From: Eutypa lata
Lineage: Eukaryota; Ascomycota; Sordariomycetes; Xylariales; Diatrypaceae
Direction of reading: 5' to 3'
DNA: 64,000 nucleotides
Assembly: GCA_022661535.1 (NCBI GenBank)
Contig: JAKULF010000003.1
Coordinates: 1,240,001-1,304,000, forward strand
Made by a program: the position numbers and the translations under genes. Below, in pieces: positions 11,133 to 22,290 of the stretch. Numbering within the stretch: the first letter of the stretch is position 1; every line of letters begins with the position of its first letter. Below the pieces are notes generated by a model. The model did no database searches. It saw only the letters and a program-made list of their open reading frames with translations, and was not told the DNA's origin.

Positions 11133-12494
11133 ATGGCTTCACAACGGCAATTACCCCAGAAGCATAATCCGCTTATGACTGAGGATATCCCACCATGTAC
11201 GACTTTGTCATTCCTTTTCAAGTACGCACGTTGAAACTGACCCCTTTTACAGTCGTGGAACTAGTTGCGCGCCGCCGTCTAGGCCAGACGCAGTTAACCC
11301 CGAAGATGGTAGCTGCCGGTGCTACTGGCGACGTCGATCCGTCAAGCCTTGGCGTTTTCGATTACGCGCATCTCCGAGCTCCTCTACCGAAAGGCATTAC
11401 GTCGGGGATTTTTAAGTCGTCGCCTAATTCCTACTTTCTGATGCGTCGTAGTCAGGATGGGTACGTGTCTGCGACGGGCATGTTCAAAGCGACATTCCCT
11501 TACGCCGACGCAATAGAGGAAGAGAATGAACGAAAGTACATCAAGTCTCTCCCAACTACGAGTCCGGAGGAAACTGCTGGAAACGTTTGGATTCCTCCCG
11601 AGCAGGCGCTAGCTCTTGCCGAAGAATATAGGGTCTCTCCATGGATCCAGGCTCTGCTTGATTCGACTGATATCGCTGTCACCAATGCCCCGGATAGTCC
11701 ACCTAAGAGGATCATGGCGCCACCTAAGTTTGAAGGCCTATCTCTCTCCCAACCACTCCTAGCGCCCCCTACCCCATCGTCGATTCCTCGTAGTACCCGT
11801 GTCCGCCGCTCGGCCAGCCCTTCCAAGAAGCGTGCCATCGCGTCTCCGCGAAAGCGATCTACGAAGGCATCAGTTAGGACCGAGACACCATCAGTTCAAG
11901 AGGAAGCTGAGATGATCAATGGGATCCGGACAGACGATGAGGCATCAACAGCTGCTAATGAAGAGACATCGATTAAGACAGTTGAGAAGGAGCCTGCAGT
12001 TGTTTTTGCACCAGTTGAAGAACAGCCCAAGGTTCAGATTAAGTTTGGTCAAGACGTGGCTTTCGAAAACGGTGTTGAGGTCAAACATACCGCCGTAGAG
12101 GTGGAGCTTCCTTTCGCTGAGCAGCCCAGTCCCGACGAGGCGCAACGATTAATTGAGGAAGCTAGAGCTATGGCGGAGGCTGCGCGAGAGGCCGACGATG
12201 CATCAGGCTTGAGCAACAACAGTAAGCGCAAGGTTGACGAAATAGCCACCGGTGATGAGGATAGCGAGGACAAGGACGACAGAGAAGGGTCAGAGGGACA
12301 GGGACCCAGGTCGAAGAAGGCAAAGACGGAGAAGACTGAAGTTCAGTTGAGAAAGGAACGCGTACGGAACCGGGCGTTGGTTGGCCTCAGTGCGACCCTT
12401 GCGGTTGGGTAAGTTGACAATACTTGTTTTCTTTGAAGGACAAATCTAACTCTCTTACAGTGCTCTAATCCCATACGTCATGGGCGTATTCTAG
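11133..12494 (+). CDS. bqt4: BQT4-like tail-anchored inner-nuclear-membrane protein with KilA-N/APSES-type domain
   Basis: Exons 11133-11196, 11253-12408 and 12461-12494 give 417 aa. The start is CACCATGG. Residues about 57-167 ([13 protein letters not shown] ... [16 protein letters not shown] ... [14 protein letters not shown]) are the KilA-N/APSES-like fold found in fission yeast Bqt4. Basic patches around residues 208-230 ([19 protein letters not shown]) look like nuclear localisation signals. An acidic/Glu-Ala helical segment follows, then a C-terminal hydrophobic helix [24 protein letters not shown] that is completed only after splicing of the last intron. Such proteins anchor telomeres or chromatin to the nuclear envelope. 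They are often annotated as APSES transcription factors; the tail anchor argues against a soluble factor. Confidence 0.88.
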
Positions 12495-13828
12495 TTGAGA
12501 GACGCATGTCCGCGGGCCTCGACAGGGAAGATGCGAGGATCCAAGGAATATCACCTCGCGACCTTTTTTGTCAGAATTGTTTAAGAAGTCCAGTAATCGC
12601 GAGTCCCCCTTTACACATACCCCAACAGTTGAAGCTAAACCAGCTGTTCCCCTTCGTGTTTTTAAAGCTACATGAGGTAGCTCCTGTATACACCTTTTTT
12701 GATCCCCCTTTACGGCTCGTAGTCAACGGAATGCAATGGAGTTTCGGATAAAATCATAATGGAGAGAATATTATCACTCGTTCACCGAAGAAGCGGAGAG
12801 AACCTAGGGTTCGAACCCCCCAAGAACCAGAAATGGTCATATTTCAACGTCCCCTTGACACCTCCCCAACACGCCCCCTAGGCACGATGAGGCCTTTCTA
12901 AACTAAACGTTGGCGTGCAATAACAACGTCCTCGAACTTGACGCACGTGGTTTCAACTAATAGGCGACACGACGACTAGGTGTGCATTTAGTTGTCATAA
13001 AAGCTATATACGAAAGTAAAAAGAATAGCGAATCGTGGAAATGCATGCTTCTCTGTAATCCGTAACCAAGAGCCACCCTAACTCTTGCAAAATCGCATAC
13101 CTACGTAGGTGAGGCACCTTGTAGGACTAGAATTTATTTAACTAGTAGGAGATGGGCAGTCGACCCGGGTATGCTATGCTTTCACCTCACCACGTGCTAC
13201 AAGCCCATCCGCCTCATACGTACCTAGACAAGGGGAGTAAAGGTAGGATATTTGAGAGACAGGCATAGGAGGAACTGCCCGAAAGGACCGCCTAGGTGCT
13301 CCTAGCCGAAATTATATGGTCCGAGCTTTTGAGCACTAAGATTTTTCTAATTTCAACTCGAAAATTTCATCTTTACCCTGCAAGATTCTTTGAACACTCA
13401 GATCTCGCACACATTCTAAAATTCCAGTAGCTATCAGAATTCCTTTTCTGACTACAAAGAAGGTTGTGTTCAAGAGATGGACATGATTTAGTATCTCTAA
13501 ATTTTGGAGCCAGTCATGCGTGTCACACCGCGTGTGTCTTGAAGCATTCTAGCAATGGATGAATGATAGGCGGCTAGCTGGCTGGCTGGCTGGCTTACTC
13601 CTCCAGTTGGAGAAGTCGATCAGATGGAGCGCCCCAAAGCTCGGCAATGACCGGCTCCTGGCGGTTCCTTGAGTAATCTACAATTACTACCCCGCGAGCA
13701 TTCACCGACGTAATTCGATTGCTTCCTCTACATATACACAATTGTTTGTGTGTATAGCTAAGGATATTACGAAAGTGTTAGCAAATGTCTACTAGTTCAT
13801 CTAGCATCATTTGGAGCTATTCTTCATT
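12495..13828. other. Intergenic; no gene seen
   Basis: About 1.3 kb between the BQT4-like gene and the dehydrogenase gene. It contains a (GGCT)n-like microsatellite at about 13571-13595 and poly-purine/pyrimidine patches. A TTCGAACCCC word near 12809 resembles a tRNA T-arm, but no cloverleaf could be built. Confidence 0.55.
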
Positions 13829-15129
13829 ATGAGGATGTCTTCAATGGCGCGGAACTTAGTCCATGCCCAGAGACGATTGTTCTCGTCGACGGCGAGACGA
13901 CTAGGGACCTACGGCTTCATCGGTCTAGGCCAGATGGTATGGCCCCGGTCTCAATAGATGCACTGAGCAAAGTTCCCATAGGCCTAGCTAGCTAATAGGG
14001 TTCTTGCACAGGGTTATCAAATGGCCAAGAATCTCCAATCGAAGCTTCCGCCTAGCGATTCTGTCCGATTATTTGATATCAACAAAGATGCGATGCGTCA
14101 ACTGTCAGAGGAAATGCGAGAATCCCAAGCTGGTGGTGCTGCGGTTTATCTTGCAGAGAGTGCGAACGATGCTGCCAAAGAAGCGGTATGTAATTTTTTT
14201 TGTCTTGCCTTGTTTTCTTTCCCTGTCGCTTCAAATGATGAGTATGTTCTATCTATGATCTAAGTTGGGGCCGGCTTGCCGGTCTTCCTATGATTATCAC
14301 ATCATTATAAAGCCAATCCTCTGAAGAAGCCAATCATAATTTATTTGCGCCAGTCGTTCATGTTTGGTCACGTTTGGTCACGTTTACATCGACTGACATT
14401 TTAAAGGACACAGTTATTACCGTACTGCCAGAGCCACAGCATGTAAAATCTGTCTATGCCGAGATATTATCACAAGATCTACCGAAAAGAAATAATAGGG
14501 TATATATAGATTGCTCCACCATCGACCCTTCATCCTCGCGTGAGGTTGCCGGGTCGGTTACATCTGCAGGCCAAGGGCAGTTCGTCGATGCGCCGATGTC
14601 TGGCGGTGTGGTAGGTGCAAAGGCAGGGACCTTAACGTTCATGTTAGGGTCTCCAGACACACTAGTACCAACGATCGAGCCGATCCTATTACGGATGGGT
14701 AAGCGAGTGCTGCACTGTGGTGTTCAAGGAACAGGTCTGAGTGCCAAGTTGGCCAACAACTACCTACTTGCTATCAATAACATTGCCACGGCCGAGGCCA
14801 TGAACCTCGGGATCAGATGGGGACTCGAGCCCAAGACGCTTGCAAACATCATCAATGTGAGCACCGGCAGGTGCTGGCCGAGTGAAGTAAACAATCCCGT
14901 AAATGGGGTAGTCGAAACAGCACCCGCTGGTCGTGACTATGCCGGGGGCTTTGGTATCAGCTTGATGAAGAAAGATCTCAAGCTTGCCATTGTAGCTGCC
15001 GAGGAAGCCCAGGCAAAGTTAGAATTGGGCGCTCGCGCCAGAGAGGTTTATGAGGAAGCAGAGCAGTTGGAATCCTGTAAAGGCAGAGACTTCTCTGTCA
15101 TATATAGATTCCTCGGCGGCAAAGAATGA
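13829..15129 (+). CDS. Mitochondrial 3-hydroxyisobutyrate dehydrogenase-like enzyme
   Basis: Exons 13829-13936, 14012-14185 and 14407-15129 give 334 aa. The first 24 residues are Arg/Ser-rich and lack acids, ending LFSSTARR, a typical mitochondrial presequence. The Rossmann motif GFIGLGQMG (residues 29-37) binds NAD(P) and is split by intron 1. The family signatures DAPMSGG (155-161) and GTGLSAKLANN follow, with the presumed catalytic lysine at about residue 208. HIBADH oxidises 3-hydroxyisobutyrate to methylmalonate semialdehyde in valine catabolism; related beta-hydroxyacid dehydrogenases share the fold, so the exact substrate is inferred. Intron 2 (221 nt) is rather long. ACC deaminase follows on the same strand after about 0.7 kb. 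Confidence 0.88.
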
Positions 15130-15844
15130 ATGAAACTATATTCACTGTCATCGTCAGTGGCTTATCTGAAGACATATACCCTTTGCTTGTTGTGATACAA
15201 TGTTCATGCCATATAGCTAGAATTTACCTCACCCGGTCTACTTATCCGTATAATCGTCTTCCCCCATATAGGGTGGGGTTTGGGGGAGGTTATCTACGGC
15301 TTTACACAACATGCCAAGTCGTAGAGAAGCCTCTTGTCTATCGTTACCCACCAGGAAGGGCGTCCGGCAACGCAACACGTGGAGACCGAAGGGGATCTAT
15401 CGGATCTAGCACAAGCTAAACGACATCTCCCATCTGGACGAGCCCAGCCAATCAGGGGACGGGCTTAGCTCATATCGGGCAACTGTAGAATGGTGTGCAA
15501 CCTAAAACCGGCGCAACCCTTACTAAAAGCGGGCTCGACGACCCTGATTAAGTCCCCGAACTCGGGGCAGAGGGCCGGCTTCTCCCCTCGATCCCGAGCG
15601 TCGACGTTCATACTTCTAGGCCCGAACGACGATCTCACAAGTTAGCCCCGTCAGACTTTACAGACTATATATCTACTTCGCGGCTATATCATCATCACCA
15701 TCATCTTCTTCTGAAGTCGCGAATCGGTGTCACTACCTACCTACCTACCTATTCACTACACACGCTCCCTTCCCCCTCCCCTCCTCCTCTCCCTTAAAAC
15801 CTAACTAGTTAGCCCCTCTGAGAACCTGCCGCGCACAAGCAACG
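15130..15844. other. Spacer and promoter of the ACC deaminase gene
   Basis: 715 bp between two tandem genes. The region just upstream of the ATG has a TACCTACCTACCTACC run (about 15736-15750) followed by a C/T-rich leader (CCCTCCCCTCCTCCTCTCCC near 15775), a common fungal core-promoter feature. No further gene is seen. Confidence 0.55.
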
Positions 15845-17571
15845 ATGGCCACCACCACCGCCGCCGCCGTCGTCCTTCCCGAACCCTTCGCCAGCATCCC
15901 GAGGGAGAACTTCCTCTTCGGGCCGTCGCCCATCCAGGCCCTGCCGCGTATATCACAAGCGCTCGGCGGCAAGGTGCAGGTGTTCGCGAAGCGCGAGGAC
16001 TGCAACTCGGGGCTAGCATATGGCGGGAACAAGACGCGAAAGCTAGAGTGGGTTTTTTTTATTAATATATACTTTTTAGCCTATTATAGCCGCTCCGCTT
16101 CGTCCATACATTTTATTCCAACCCCAAACCCAAAGCTAGACTAATCGCATCCCCTCTTCCCCCCCTTTCCAGATACCTAGCCTCGGAAGCGCTATCCCAA
16201 GGCTGCGACACGCTCGTCAGCATCGGCGGCGTGCAGTCGAACCACACGCGGCAGGTGGCGGCGGTGGCGGCGAAGCTGGGGCTGCACAGCGCGCTCGTGC
16301 AGGAGAAGTGGGTGGCGTGGGAGGATCCCGGGTACACCAAGGTCGGCAACATCCAGCTGGCGCGGCTCATGGGGGCCGACTCGCGCCTGGACCCGTCCGC
16401 CTTCGGCATCGAGCACAAGGACACCCTCAAGAGCATGCAGAAGGAGCTCGCCGCCGCCGGCCGCAAGCCCTACTACATCCCCGCCGGCGCCTCCGACCAC
16501 CCCCTCGGCGGCCTCGGCTTCGCCCGCTGGGCCTTCGAGGTCCAGGAGCAGGAGCGCGACCTCGGCCTCTTCTTCGATACCGTTATCGTTTGCGCTGTTA
16601 CCGGGTCCACTATGGCCGGGAGTAAGTTTTTTTTTTTTCCCTCTGCTTACCGCTGCCTTTTCTTTTTTTGTTACTTTACGCACTTGTGGGCACATCTACA
16701 GATATATATAATGGTCCTAGTTGGGCAATTCTTTGCTGGGCGGTGTGGGCAAGGGGAAGAGGGGTGTGTGTGTGTGTGTGTGAATAAGGAATAAGGACGA
16801 GTAGTTCAGATCGTGTAGCCGGCTAACGCGAGTTATTCCACCAAACGCAGTGGTGGCGGGCTTCAAGCTAGCGGAGAAGCTGGGGGCGCCCAAGCGCAAG
16901 GTGGTCGGGATCGACGCTTCGGCGACGGTGCCGCAGACGTTCGACCAGGTGCTGCGGATCGCGAAGGCGACGGGGGCCAAGATCGGCCTCGAGGAGGGCG
17001 ACATCACCGAGCGCGACATCATCCTCGACGACCGGTACCACGGGGGCATCTACGGCGTCCCCGACGCCCAGACCATCGAGGCCATCAAGTTCGGCGCCAG
17101 CACCGAGGCCTTCATCACGGATCCTGGTAGGTTTTTTCTTTCTTTCTGCCCTACTTACATACGCGCATACGTACATTCATACATACATGCATGCGTGCGT
17201 GCACATGCCCCCTAGCCGATGCGAAGCAAGTGAGAGAGAGATATAGAGAGAGCACGACCGAGCAGAAGTGTTTCTTTGCTCTCTTTCATTTGCATTCGTT
17301 TTATCTAGCCCCTTTTCGTCTTATCCCCTTACCCTTTCCCTTCCCCTGAGTAAAAGTCCCCTTATCTGGGCCAGTCTGTTGCCCGTGGAGCGATTTGAGA
17401 CAAATGCAACACCGAGGAGCTAATACGGAAATGTCCACAGTGTACGAGGGTAAGAGCTTGGCGGGGATGATGGACATGATCCGAAAAGGGGAGATTAAGG
17501 AGGGCAGCAACGTGTTGTATGCGCACCTCGGTGGCCAGTTGGCACTTAATGCCTATTCATCCATCCAGTAG
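15845..17571 (+). CDS. acdS: 1-aminocyclopropane-1-carboxylate (ACC) deaminase
   Basis: Exons 15845-16047, 16173-16621, 16851-17126 and 17441-17571 give 352 aa. This PLP enzyme of the tryptophan-synthase-beta fold opens ACC, the plant ethylene precursor, to 2-oxobutyrate and ammonia. Visible landmarks are the PLP lysine in [10 protein letters not shown] (Lys63), the nucleophilic serine in GGVQSNHTR (Ser90), the glycine-rich AVTGSTMAG phosphate-binding loop, VYEG (Tyr311-Glu312) and YAHLGGQ (Leu339). The Glu and Leu at the last two sites are those that separate true ACC deaminases from D-cysteine desulfhydrases, which carry small polar residues there. No signal peptide is seen, so it is probably cytosolic. 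Intron 3 (314 nt) is long and holds GA- and CATG-type repeats. Exons are strongly GC3-rich. Confidence 0.92.
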
Positions 17572-19172
17572 TTAACTAGGGGCCGGGTGAAGTCGAAAAT
17601 ATAGTAAATTAAAACATAGAAACCAAAATAGAGCGTTAGAATTGTTAGATCCCATATTTGATGATGTTTCTGGGGGTGATGTCGTCTACAGCAAAGAACG
17701 CTCAGGATTTTTTATTGGTTAGTGTTACCAGATCCCCGTAAAAAGGGGTCTCGAGCAAGAGGAATTGATACCAATCAAGTAATCTTCGGTCACGAGGTCC
17801 TTGAATAGGGCCCCAATGTGGTTCACCGTGATACAGGAGTCGCCAAATAAAGATTTGTACCACGTTAAAATCTGACTAATTGGTCCATGTGCTGCCGATA
17901 GGCGAAATTTAGTGATGTACGTATTCTTCATTGGATGATTACGGTTCACATGAACTGATAGGTTAGTTAGCCTTCCAGTGGAATTGAACTGTAAATCTAA
18001 AACAATGAGAATAGTTTGATTGTTTACTAGAGATACTAGAGGTAGTAGTCAGTATTAAGTGCGTTAGGTGATCAATAAAACCCACGTAAGAATAGAGCTA
18101 CGCATTGTTTGCTCGATTGTGATACTGTAAACTAACGTTAATCCCTGACGGCCATGCCGAGTTTCAATGCGACTACCTGGGTACCGAAAGAAAGGTGAGA
18201 GCTGACCGAGTTAGCATAGGGACTCGACAAGAGAACCCTATTAGATATGACCTTAGATATGACTTCCTTGTTTGCCTGTATCACCAAACGATCGACCCCT
18301 GTGACCTTACTACGTGCTAGGGATATTGTAAACCATAGATACCTAAGCTTAGATATCGGCTCAACTGCCGTGTCCTCATTTCATTTGAGTTTCTGTCCTG
18401 CCACGATATGAGGGGAAGTTTGTATCACAAGCTTGTATTAAGAAAAGATCAATTATACGCGAGTGTTGACCGGAGGAGACTACAGACACTAATTTTGCCT
18501 GGGATCTCGGAAAACCGGCCGCTTGAATATGCTGGGCTGGCTGGATCTTAAACCGGATGTGAGAATAGACGGTGTGTTTTGGTATCGTTAACTATGATAG
18601 CTCTTACCTCCTAAGACCTGTCAGAAACTCTAAAATACGTGCATGCATATGTACTTACACACGCATATCAAACTCGCACATGCCTTCGTCTACTTCGGAT
18701 CATGTTGTTTTCTTGAGGTGAAGGGTTACACTTGTTGTATGTACTACTTATCTTTGCTTATCACTTACCTCAGGTGGTTTGAGAAGAAAAAAACCTTCAT
18801 TAGGCTGCAACATGCGGCAGGTCAGGGGCGAGGCAAACATGTACGGCAGTGGGAAGTTGCGACCGATAATGTCAAGTCTTCTAGGTTGTACCTCAGTTTG
18901 TATCTTCTTTTCTATTCAATATAACTAAAGACTCTTCGCCTCGTTTCTCATGTTACCCGCCCTCTAAGTAAGAACACTGGGGTGCCCGGTTCCCTTAACT
19001 GCCCAGTATATGCTTACGACTGTTTAACCCTTTCTGGTGTTAAATCTCGAGGAATTCATGCTACGGGAGCGAGCAAGCCGGGTCTGGCATCGTTATTGAA
19101 TCCATTGTCCACTGCGTAGAGCAGCACACAAGACAAGAACTACTGCAAAGGAAAACAGAAAAGCAACGCACC
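17572..19172. other. Intergenic; no convincing gene
   Basis: 1.6 kb. A 74-codon minus-strand frame at 17949-17725 has no recognisable domain and was not accepted. The remainder lacks coding character. Confidence 0.5.
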
Positions 19173-20374
19173 ATGGGCCCTGAAACGAATTTCTGGAACT
19201 GCCACGAAGTCACCCAAAAGTGCCGTGTCGAGGGGACTGTCCTAGGGTACCGCCCTAACTTCGGCATCAATGCGTTCCTAACCGTCGTCTTTGGGCTCTG
19301 CATGCTAAGCCATATCGTCACTGGGGTATGGAAGAAGACGTGGGCGTATTCGATTTTCCTCGCACTTGGTAGTGGTCTTGAGTTTGTTGGTATGTTGAAC
19401 TCGTCTGTCGTTCAATGGCTTCTGCTTCCCTCTGCCTCCTCCTGCAAGTACATATATATGCACAGTGTGAGTCCTCGTTGACTAACTTCTTCGCCCATGC
19501 AACTAGGATACCTCGCACGGCTGAAGCTCTCGGACAACCCATGGGACAGCACGGCCTTCCAGGCGCAAATATGCACCATCATCCTCGGACCGACCGTCAT
19601 CTGCATCTCGCTATACCTGACCCTGAAGCACATAACCGTGGCCGTCGACCCGTCCGTCTCGCGGATCCGTCCGGCGCTATACCCGCTGATTTTCGTTCCA
19701 GCAGACGTCTCGTGCTTAATCCTGCAAGCTATCGGTGGCGGGCTTGCCGTCGGCGCGCGTTGGACTAACACGACGATGCTGCGTCACGGCAACCGGCTGA
19801 TCCTTGCCGGCATCTCCATCCAGTGCGTTGTGCTCGGCCTGTTCGGGGCGCTGTGTCTAGAATACTTCTACAGGGCGCGGAGACGGGTCAGGGCCGGCGA
19901 ATCCAGCCCGGTTACCTACGCGGTCTGGGACGACAGGAACTTCCGATTGTTCTGCTATGCGCTCCTGGGAGCATACATCGGCATTTTTGTGCGATGCATA
20001 TACCGGTGAGTTCAAGTGTATCCACGGAACGCTGCTGAATAATGTAACTAATTGGGCTTCTCGTAGTGTTGTTGAAATGGCCGGTGGCTGGGGAAACTCA
20101 ATTATGAGGGACGAACCTTCATTCGTTATACTTGAAGGCTTGTGAGTTTTCCCCTTGCAATATGCCGCTAAGTTTTCCGTATTTGGCTTACATGTAAAAC
20201 AGCATGGTCCTTCTCCCTGTCCTCCTTCTCACGTTATTCCCGGCCGGATTCTTTTTCCTAGGTATGGCGAATAGGAGGAATAACGACCTTGGTAAAGAAG
20301 ACATTATCGAGCTCCCTACGCCATTAGTCAGCATGCGCGCTACGGAACAGGTGCGGTTTCATTTTGCGTCGTAA
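19173..20374 (+). CDS. RTA1-like seven-transmembrane protein
   Basis: Exons 19173-19389, 19507-20005, 20067-20141 and 20203-20374 give 320 aa. The start is CACCATGG. Seven hydrophobic helices can be traced: NAFLTVVFGLCMLSHIV, WAYSIFLALGSGLEFVGYL, CTIILGPTVICISLYLTL, LYPLIFVPADVSCLILQA, LILAGISIQCVVLGLFGALC, LFCYALLGAYIGIFVRCIYR and FMVLLPVLLLTLFPAGFFFL. The ILGPTVI.ISLYLTL, PADVSCLILQAIGGG and RCIYRVVEMAGGW..SIMRDE segments match the fungal RTA1/lipid-translocating exporter family (yeast RTA1, RSB1, RTM1), linked to sterol/aminocholesterol resistance and sphingoid-base export. The N-terminal loop has two cysteines (CHEVTQKC), as in many members. Substrate is unknown. Confidence 0.9.
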
Positions 20375-21450
20375 ACCCGGAAGGACATGACTTCTTTCTT
20401 AGTCAATGCGGATGGATGCTATATACTCAGTTGCTTCATGGCATTATGAAAGATACATATGATACGAGTGCCAGGAACCATAATGGATTACACGAATGGC
20501 TTACGAAGAGGCATGATTAAAGGATATAATATGATCTAGGAACTGCATGACAGTAAAGACGTACTTGTTCCTTGTCCACTACCCCTATCATGTATTTGTC
20601 TTGGTAGCAGCGTCACTTTGCTAAATGGAGCATGCATTATTCAACACGCCCTCTAGTCTTTTACAACGAATACAGCCAAATACATCTACTACCTCTCCGT
20701 ATTCTAGAGGTTAATACGGCGAATAGTTAAATAGGCACATACGATCGCCCGGATCGCAACTCTATGAGCATGAGCACCTCAAAAGTGTTGGCTTTAGACT
20801 ACATCTTCTTAACATCGTCTTTTAATGTCTACTCTCTGGCCTACGCTTTCTAATCGATTCAATACATTACGTAGATAGCTATTCGCCCGCCCAATCCGTC
20901 AGTTTAAGGTTGGTTTGCAGACGCCATATCATGCACCTGCTTGCTGACCCTTTGTTGCGCGAATGTATCCGGTTTGTATCTACATGGGAATCTAATAAAC
21001 CTTAGTAGATATCCATGGTGTCTAAGACCGCGAGAGATGGTCATAGATAGTGTGCTGATAGCCTGCAGGACCGTTGCTTCCGCATACATAGGCCACGAGG
21101 GTCCTAGCCGCGTCAGGCCCTCAGAGTTCAACCGCCCGTCCTCCTCCCCTATTCCCCCGCAAGTCTTATGCCTCCCTCAGATGAATGTGGGGAAGCTGCA
21201 GCGTATGCTGGAGAATTTAGCCCCCCGTCCACATCGGGCCCGAGTATCTATATCAGTCAGAGCATATGCTAGCGTTATCTAGACAACGTGCAACCAGCCA
21301 GCCAGCCAGCCAGCCACATGTGCCCCGGAAAGTCGCTCGAGCGGTGGTCAAAAAATATATATCGAGGGATTGAGGGAGCAGGGTCGTAGCATCCTGCAAT
21401 CAAAATGCAGATAGCTGAGGTAAGGCTGAAAGTTGATTGGCTGCGTACTA
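20375..21450. other. Intergenic left flank of the TIR element
   Basis: About 1.1 kb without a recognised gene. A (CAGC)n microsatellite lies at about 21293-21317. The stretch ends in the TA dinucleotide (21449-21450) that borders the inverted-repeat element. Confidence 0.5.
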
Positions 21451-21514
21451 CTGTCGTTCCGAATTAAAGTGTTGCAACTTTACATCTGGCCTTAGCGCAT
21501 TAACTCTTTTTTTT
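21451..21514 (+). repeat. Left terminal inverted repeat of the 840-bp element
   Basis: Pairs with 22222-22290 on the opposite strand. An imperfect 22-bp palindrome (TTAACGT..ACGTTAA) follows directly at 21513-21534. Confidence 0.8.
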
Positions 21515-21629
21515 AACGTGACGCGTTACGTTAATTCAAAGCAACGATAAAGTTTTATACCAAATAAAAGCTATACAAAACTACTTAACATACCTAATAA
21601 CGTATTTTATACTTATAGCCTTTAGTTTA

Positions 21630-21900
21630 CAGATTTATAGACTTATAACTTATAAGCTTACAGCTTATAAACCTACAACTTACAGCTTATAGACCTATGG
21701 ACCTATAACTTATAGACCTATAAACTTATAGATTTACAGACCTATAGCTTATAGACCTACAGACCTACAGCTTATAGACCTACAGACCTACAGATCTACA
21801 GACCTACAGACCTACAGACCTACAGACCTACAGACCTACAGACCTACAGACCTACAGACCTACAGACCTACAGACTTATAGACCTACAGACTTATAGATT
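21630..21900. repeat. Octamer minisatellite (GACCTACA)n with degenerate left flank
   Basis: From 21754 to 21896 the unit GACCTACA is repeated about 17 times, mostly intact, once interrupted by a 7-mer GCTTATA. Two of the last three copies are GACTTATA. From about 21630 to 21753 related units are heavily changed (GACTTATA, GACCTATA, AACTTATA). The changes are mostly C-to-T. The array lies inside the TIR element. Confidence 0.9.
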
Positions 21901-22221
21901 TGCTTGCGCGACATTACCAGGATAACCCTTGCTTGTCTTTTTTGGCAATTCTTGGCAACCCTTCCCCTTTCATTTCGGTCCGATACAGCTATTTATAAGC
22001 TCTTGCTAGCTTTTAACAGCCCTTGCCGGCTTGGATGATCGTTTTCGTTCATTTTGTAGTTATATATATATATATATATATATATTTTTTAATATAAAAG
22101 ATATAAAATTTTAAAATACTTTAAAATATTATTATTAATCGGTAATATATATTTTATAAATTATATGGTTATAGCTTTTATATACGTTAAAATATTTAAG
22201 TATAAAGCAAAATGTTAATTC

Positions 22222-22290
22222 GAAAAAAAGAGTTAATGCGTTAAGGCTAGAGTAGATGTGAAGTTGCGACACTTTGATTCGGAACGACAG
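22222..22290 (-). repeat. Right terminal inverted repeat of the 840-bp element
   Basis: Reverse complement of the left end, with about 4 extra bases (ACTCTA versus GG around the middle). It ends GGAACGACAG followed by TA. Confidence 0.8.

Larger units (their letters stand above)
21451..22290. mobile_element. Non-autonomous TIR transposon relic (MITE-like, TA-flanked), 840 bp
   Basis: The left end starts CTGTCGTTCCGAAT (21451) and the right end, read on the other strand from 22290, starts with the same 14 bases. Pairing continues through CAACTT.ACATCT, GCCTTA.CGCATTAACTCTTTTTTT, about 65 bp in all, with a few substitutions and a short gap. Both ends abut TA (21449-21450 and 22291-22292), consistent with the TA target duplication of Tc1/mariner elements. 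The interior is AT-rich, has no transposase frame, and holds an octamer array. Several mismatches between the two ends are C/T transitions. Superfamily assignment is inferred only from the TA. Confidence 0.8.

Noticed and set aside
12800..12830. GGGTTCGAACCCC, resembling a tRNA T-arm
   Set aside because: No matching A box, anticodon arm or acceptor stem could be drawn on either strand.
15126..15419. 97-codon ORF overlapping the HIBADH stop
   Set aside because: Overlap arises from ATGA at the stop; no domain or codon bias.
17725..17949. 74-codon minus-strand ORF downstream of ACC deaminase
   Set aside because: Short, no recognised domain, no supporting exon; could be a decayed fragment but nothing shows it.
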